NCBI GenBank assembly: GCA_016935485.1
Contig: JAFGQW010000147.1
Coordinates: forward strand, 1 to 36,347
Direction: 5' to 3'
Length of the DNA stretch: 36,347 nucleotides
Source of the DNA: Planctomycetota bacterium
Lineage (GTDB): Bacteria > Planctomycetota > JAFGQW01
Positions 33,115 to 36,347 of this stretch are shown here, piece after piece (the first letter of the stretch is position 1; each line of letters starts with the position of its first letter). A model generated the notes under the pieces. It saw nothing but the letters and a program-made list of their open reading frames with translations, did not search any database and had not been told where the DNA came from. The position numbers and the translations under genes were made by a program.

Positions 33115-33974
33115 GTCAGGATTGCCTTTCTTTCGAAGAGGAGCAACGAGCCGATCAGCAGCGCGCCGGCGGTCCCCAGCGGCACCCAGACGTTCCACCA
33201 CCACAGCCCGGCCGGCCAGAACGCGTCCGTCAGGCCCTCGGAGGCCCCCTGCAACACGCGCACGTACGAGTTATCGACGATCGAGGGCAGGTAGTTGTTG
33301 AACAGGTACTGCAACGCCGGCCGGCGTTCGAGGAAGACCTTGACGATCTCGAGCCCCAGGAATGCGACCACGGCCGTGCCCGACGCAACACCCGGGTTCT
33401 CGACCAGGACCGAGACGGTGAGCCCCACGACGGCGGCGGCGGCGAGCGGCAGGACGAGCAGCGCCACGGCGCGCAGCAGGTGTCCCCACATCTCCGCCGC
33501 GTCACTGTAGATGTACGGATGGAGGGGATCGGCGTACTCGGGGTCGATGACCGCGCCGAAATCCGAGCCCGGGCAGGCGCCGGCCACCAGCGCGGCGCTC
33601 AGCGAGACCGCCAGCAACAACACCAGCGCGTACTGAAACACGGTGAGGACCTTGGCCAGGAACACTTCCGTGCGCTTCACCGGGCGCACCAGCACCATCT
33701 TCAGCGTGCCCTGGCCGGTCTCGGCCGCGACCATCAGGCCGGCGACCAGCACCAGGAAGAACCCGCCCATGGCGATGCCGTAGCGCAGCCCGATCGCGAA
33801 GAACCGGAACGCGTTGCGCGGCACGGCCGCCGCGCCCCGCAACTCGGGCACCACCTCGGCGTTCATCCACGCCGCCAGCACGGCGACCCCGACCGCGAGC
33901 CCGAGCCCCACCCACGGCAGCCGCTGCCGCCACAGCTTCGTCATCTCGGCGCGGAGGCACCACAGCAGACGCAC
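33111..33974 (-). CDS. ABC-2-type transporter permease
   Basis: This is a 287-aa integral membrane protein with six hydrophobic segments and the ABC-2 layout: a cytosolic amphipathic start (LRAEMTKLWRQRLPW), a first helix, a periplasmic loop, then ETGQGTLKMVLVRPVKRTEVFLAKV, the coupling region typical of this class. A long extracellular loop containing CPGSDFG and DPEYADPLHPYIYS precedes helices 4-6. The start is GTG 33974, 2 nt from the ATPase stop. It should dimerise and pair with the ATPase encoded upstream. The substrate is unclear; such permeases export lipids, polymers, peptides or drugs, or act mechanically. Confidence 0.88.
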   Translation of the reverse strand: MRLLWCLRAEMTKLWRQRLPWVGLGLAVGVAVLAAWMNAEVVPELRGAAAVPRNAFRFFAIGLRYGIAMGGFFLVLVAGLMVAAETGQGTLKMVLVRPVKRTEVFLAKVLTVFQYALVLLLAVSLSAALVAGACPGSDFGAVIDPEYADPLHPYIYSDAAEMWGHLLRAVALLVLPLAAAAVVGLTVSVLVENPGVASGTAVVAFLGLEIVKVFLERRPALQYLFNNYLPSIVDNSYVRVLQGASEGLTDAFWPAGLWWWNVWVPLGTAGALLIGSLLLFERKAILT

Positions 33975-33976
33975 GC

Positions 33977-34903
33977 TCAGCCTCCCTCCCCGGCGCCGCG
34001 CGCGGCGAACCCGTCCCGGAACAGGTCCTCGAGCCGCGGCCGCCAGGGCACGAGCTCCAGGACGTCGAGGTCCGCCTCGACCAGCCAGCGCGCCAGCCGG
34101 TGCGCCTCCTCGGCGGCCACCTCCACCGCCAGCGCCCCGTCCGTGGCCGCCACCCCGGCCACGAAGGCCGCCTCCGCGAGCCGCTGCTGCGCCCGCGCGT
34201 CGTCGCGCGTGCGGATGCGGTAGCGCTGGCGGTCCGGCGGCGCGAGCAGCGCGTCGAGTCGCCCCTCGCGGACGAGCGCCCCGTCCCGGATCAGCCCGAT
34301 CCGGTTGCAGATGCGCTCGGCCTCGTCCAGCCGGTGGCTCGACAGCAGCACGGTGATCCCCTCCTCGCGGTTGAGCCGGACGAGAAGCTCGCGGACCTCG
34401 ATCACCCCGGGCGGATCCAGGCCGTTGAGCGGCTCGTCGAGCACCAGCAGGCGGGGCCGGTGGAGCAGCGCCTGGGCCAGCCCGAGCCGCTGCTTCATGC
34501 CGAGCGAGTAGGTGCGGACCCGGGCGCGCGCCGCCCGGGCGAGCCCGACGGTCTCGAGCAGCTCGTCGATCCGCGCGCGCTCCGGCGCGCCGTGGTAGCG
34601 GGCGAACAGGATCAGGTTGTCGCGCCCGGACAGATACGGATAGAACGCGTGCCCCTCCAGATGCGTGCCGACGCGCGCGAGCACCGCGAGCCGGGAGCGG
34701 TGGAGGTCCTCGCCGAAGAAGCGGATCGTGCCGCGGAGCGGTGCGACCAGGCCGAGCAAAAGGCGCATCGTGGTGGTCTTGCCCGCGCCGTTCGGGCCCA
34801 GGAAGCCGTAGATGTCGCCTTCCTCGACGCGCATGCGGAGCGCGCGGATCGCGAACGACTTGCCGTAGCGGAAGTCGAGGTCCAGGGTCTCGATGGCGCT
34901 CAT
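33977..34903 (-). CDS. ABC transporter ATP-binding protein
   Basis: This 308-aa nucleotide-binding subunit belongs to the CcmA/DrrA-like type. Walker A is GPNGAGKTT (about residue 39), then the Q-loop region, the signature YSLGMKQRLGLAQALL, Walker B RLLVLDEPLNGLDP and the switch SSHRLDEAERICNRIG. The C-terminal 80 residues form the accessory domain common in ABC-2 exporters. ATG 34903 is chosen because the family begins SAIETLDLDFRYGKSFAIRAL; the ORF-track extension to 35068 is low-complexity. It is the first gene of the five-gene operon and has a candidate promoter 60-90 bp upstream. Confidence 0.93.
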   Translation of the reverse strand: MSAIETLDLDFRYGKSFAIRALRMRVEEGDIYGFLGPNGAGKTTTMRLLLGLVAPLRGTIRFFGEDLHRSRLAVLARVGTHLEGHAFYPYLSGRDNLILFARYHGAPERARIDELLETVGLARAARARVRTYSLGMKQRLGLAQALLHRPRLLVLDEPLNGLDPPGVIEVRELLVRLNREEGITVLLSSHRLDEAERICNRIGLIRDGALVREGRLDALLAPPDRQRYRIRTRDDARAQQRLAEAAFVAGVAATDGALAVEVAAEEAHRLARWLVEADLDVLELVPWRPRLEDLFRDGFAARGAGEGG

Positions 34904-34965
34904 CTCGGACTTTGCCGCGGGCTCCTCCGGGAAACGCGGACGGCGAGCGCCGGCCGCGCCCACCC

Positions 34966-34995
34966 AGGGTACGGGCGCGGCGGCGAAGTGGTCAA
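34966..34995 (-). promoter_or_regulatory. Candidate promoter of the ABC-PDZ-VCBS operon
   Basis: On the minus strand TTGACC (34990-34995), an 18-bp spacer and TACCCT (34966-34971) lie in the 133-bp gap after der. The -35 matches five of six positions and the -10 keeps TA...T. The UTR would be about 55 nt. This suggests the ABC operon is transcribed apart from der. Confidence 0.4.
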
Positions 34996-35036
34996 GGGCC
35001 GGTAACGGCGGCCCGCGCCGCCCGGCCGTGCGCCGG

Positions 35037-36347
35037 TCACGCTTGCGCCCGCCGGTCGGCACGCGCACTGCGCGCGCGGAACTCCACCTTGAGCGGCACC
35101 TCCGCGAAGGGAAACGCTGCGCGCAGGCGGTTCTCGAAGTAGCGGGCGTAGCGCTCGTCGAACAGGCCGGGATCGTTCACGAAGAGCACGAACGTCGGCG
35201 GGTGGACGCCGACCTGGGTGCCGTAGAACAGCCGCGGCGCGCGCCGGCCCCGCCGGTGGGGCTGCTGGCGCTCGCGGGCCGCCTCCAGCACGCGGTTGAG
35301 ATCCGCCGTGGCCACCCGGATACCGGCCTGCCCGTGGAGACTGCGGGCCAGATCGAGCAGTCCGGCGACGTTGAAGCCCGTCCGGGCCGAGACCAGCGCG
35401 ATGGGCGCAAACTCCAGGCCCGCGAGCTCCGCGCGGAGGTAGCGCTCGTACGCCGGCGGCGTGGCGCCAGCCTCCGCGGCAAGGTCCCACTTGTTCACCA
35501 CGAGCACGCACGGCTTGACCTGCTCGCGGACGGCGGCGCCCAGGTTCTTGTCGACCACCGAGATCGACACCGCCGCATCGATCAGGAGCAGCACCACATC
35601 GGCGCGGCGCACGCTCCGTTCCGCCCGCACCTGGCCGTAGTAGTCGACCGCAGTCGCCAGCGCGCCCCGGCGCCGCATGCCGGCGGTATCGATGGCCACG
35701 TAGCGGTGTCCACCGAGCTCGAAGCGCACGTCCACCGCATCGCGCGTGGTGCCGGGCACCTCGCTGACGATCACGCGCTCGGCACGGGCGAGGCGGTTGA
35801 GCAGCGAGGACTTGCCCACATTGGTCCGGCCCACCAGCGCCAGACGGATTCCGTCCGCCGCGGCCGGCGCCGCGTCCTCGCGGGGCGGGGCCGGAAGCCG
35901 GGCAGCGAGCGCCGCGAGCAGCGCCGTCATGCCGCGCCCGTGGGTCGCGCTGGCGAGGAGCGGTTCGCCGAAGCCCAGCGCGTGGAACTCCCCCGCGCCG
36001 GCCGCCTCGAGCCGGTCCGAGTCGACCTTGTTGACGACGACGATCACCGGCACCCGCACCCGCCGGAGCCGGCGGGCCACTTCGCGGTCGAGCGGGGTCA
36101 GCCCGTCGCGCGCATCGACCAAGAACACGATCAAGTCCGCGGCCGCAACCGCCAGTTCGATCTGGCGCTCGATCTGGGCCTCGAGCCGGAGGCTGTCCAC
36201 GATCCCGATCCCGCCGGTGTCGACCAGCTCGACCGATCGGTCCCCCACGCGGATCTCGGCCGTCACGCGGTCGCGGGTCACCCCGCTCGTCGGATCCACG
36301 ATGGCGATGCGGCGACCGGCGAGCCGGTTCAGCAGCGACGACTTGCC
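35037..36347 (-). CDS. der: Ribosome-assembly GTPase Der (EngA), 5' end off the window
   Basis: Der has two tandem GTPase domains plus a KH-like domain and is needed for 50S subunit maturation. 436 residues are present, and only about 10-15 N-terminal residues are missing because the window starts inside G1 of the first domain (GKSSLLNRLAG). Domain 1 has GVTRDR (G2), DTGGIG (G3) and NKVD (G4). Domain 2 (from about residue 175) has GRTNVGKSSLLNRL, GTTRDAVD, DTAGMRRRG and NKWDL. The KH-like end contains PPTFVLFVNDPGLFDERYARYFENRLR. The ORF track starts at an internal GTG (36299); the true frame runs through the edge. It precedes the ABC operon on the same strand. Confidence 0.96.
   Translation of the reverse strand, partial: GKSSLLNRLAGRRIAIVDPTSGVTRDRVTAEIRVGDRSVELVDTGGIGIVDSLRLEAQIERQIELAVAAADLIVFLVDARDGLTPLDREVARRLRRVRVPVIVVVNKVDSDRLEAAGAGEFHALGFGEPLLASATHGRGMTALLAALAARLPAPPREDAAPAAADGIRLALVGRTNVGKSSLLNRLARAERVIVSEVPGTTRDAVDVRFELGGHRYVAIDTAGMRRRGALATAVDYYGQVRAERSVRRADVVLLLIDAAVSISVVDKNLGAAVREQVKPCVLVVNKWDLAAEAGATPPAYERYLRAELAGLEFAPIALVSARTGFNVAGLLDLARSLHGQAGIRVATADLNRVLEAARERQQPHRRGRRAPRLFYGTQVGVHPPTFVLFVNDPGLFDERYARYFENRLRAAFPFAEVPLKVEFRARSARADRRAQA

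Overview
The window is GC-rich (about 70% by eye) bacterial DNA, densely packed with genes and rich in ATGA/GTGA stop-start overlaps. The organism has a Gram-negative-type envelope: there is an apolipoprotein N-acyltransferase (Lnt), lipobox lipoproteins, an RND efflux operon and a rod-complex operon. Phylum is inference only. I lean to Planctomycetota or a neighbouring deep lineage, because of the abundant FG-GAP/VCBS propeller proteins, the FG-GAP protein with a C-terminal tail resembling ones I associate with that phylum, and the ribH-nusB-ftsY cluster. There are no rRNA, tRNA, CRISPR, transposase or phage genes; this reads as ordinary chromosome.

Layout. (1) 1-7,500, minus strand: a complete mreB-mreC-mreD-mrdA(PBP2)-rodA morphogenesis operon, followed by a truncated ECF sigma factor gene. 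MreC carries two copies of its beta domain, and PBP2 carries a roughly 270-residue Ala/Arg/Glu-rich insertion. (2) 7,460-8,720, minus strand: a two-gene cassette (a membrane-anchored coiled-coil protein with an MreC-like C-terminal domain, then a 56-residue membrane microprotein). It is bounded by a full-consensus sigma70-type promoter (TTGACA-N16-TATAAT) and a hairpin/T-rich terminator. (3) 8,757-10,352, minus: lnt. (4) 10,543-18,835, plus: one lipoprotein RND adaptor and two different RND pump subunits, overlapping by 4 nt each, with no outer-membrane channel gene. (5) 19,001-20,998, plus: a secreted seven-repeat FG-GAP propeller. (6) 21,148-25,849, plus: ribH-nusB-ftsY, then an O-antigen-ligase-like membrane protein with TPRs, then a YkgJ-type Cys-cluster protein, nearly all overlapping. 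(7) 25,873-27,809, minus: a TMEM143/DUF3754 membrane protein and a small lipoprotein, separated by a homopyrimidine mirror-repeat tract. (8) 27,998-28,933, plus: a membrane protein resembling YdjM-type hydrolases. (9) 28,909-34,903, minus: an overlapping five-gene operon of ABC ATPase, ABC-2 permease, double-PDZ protein and two secreted VCBS-repeat proteins. (10) 35,037-36,347, minus: der, missing its first few codons.

How they work together. Blocks 1 and 2 are probably one functional neighbourhood: MreB filaments, MreC/MreD scaffold, and PBP2-RodA septumless wall synthesis, with the adjacent cassette as a candidate accessory. Block 4 is an envelope efflux system. Block 6 links core translation/SRP functions to an envelope glycan gene. 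Block 9 is the least explained unit: an ABC exporter or extruder co-expressed with a periplasmic PDZ protein and two large calcium-binding-type propeller proteins. Promoters I can point to share the pattern TTGA(C/A)-N16-18-TAnnnT.

The best candidates for something undescribed are the MreC-like coiled-coil/microprotein cassette beside a rebuilt Mre operon, and the ABC-PDZ-VCBS-VCBS operon. Neither is proven by sequence alone.
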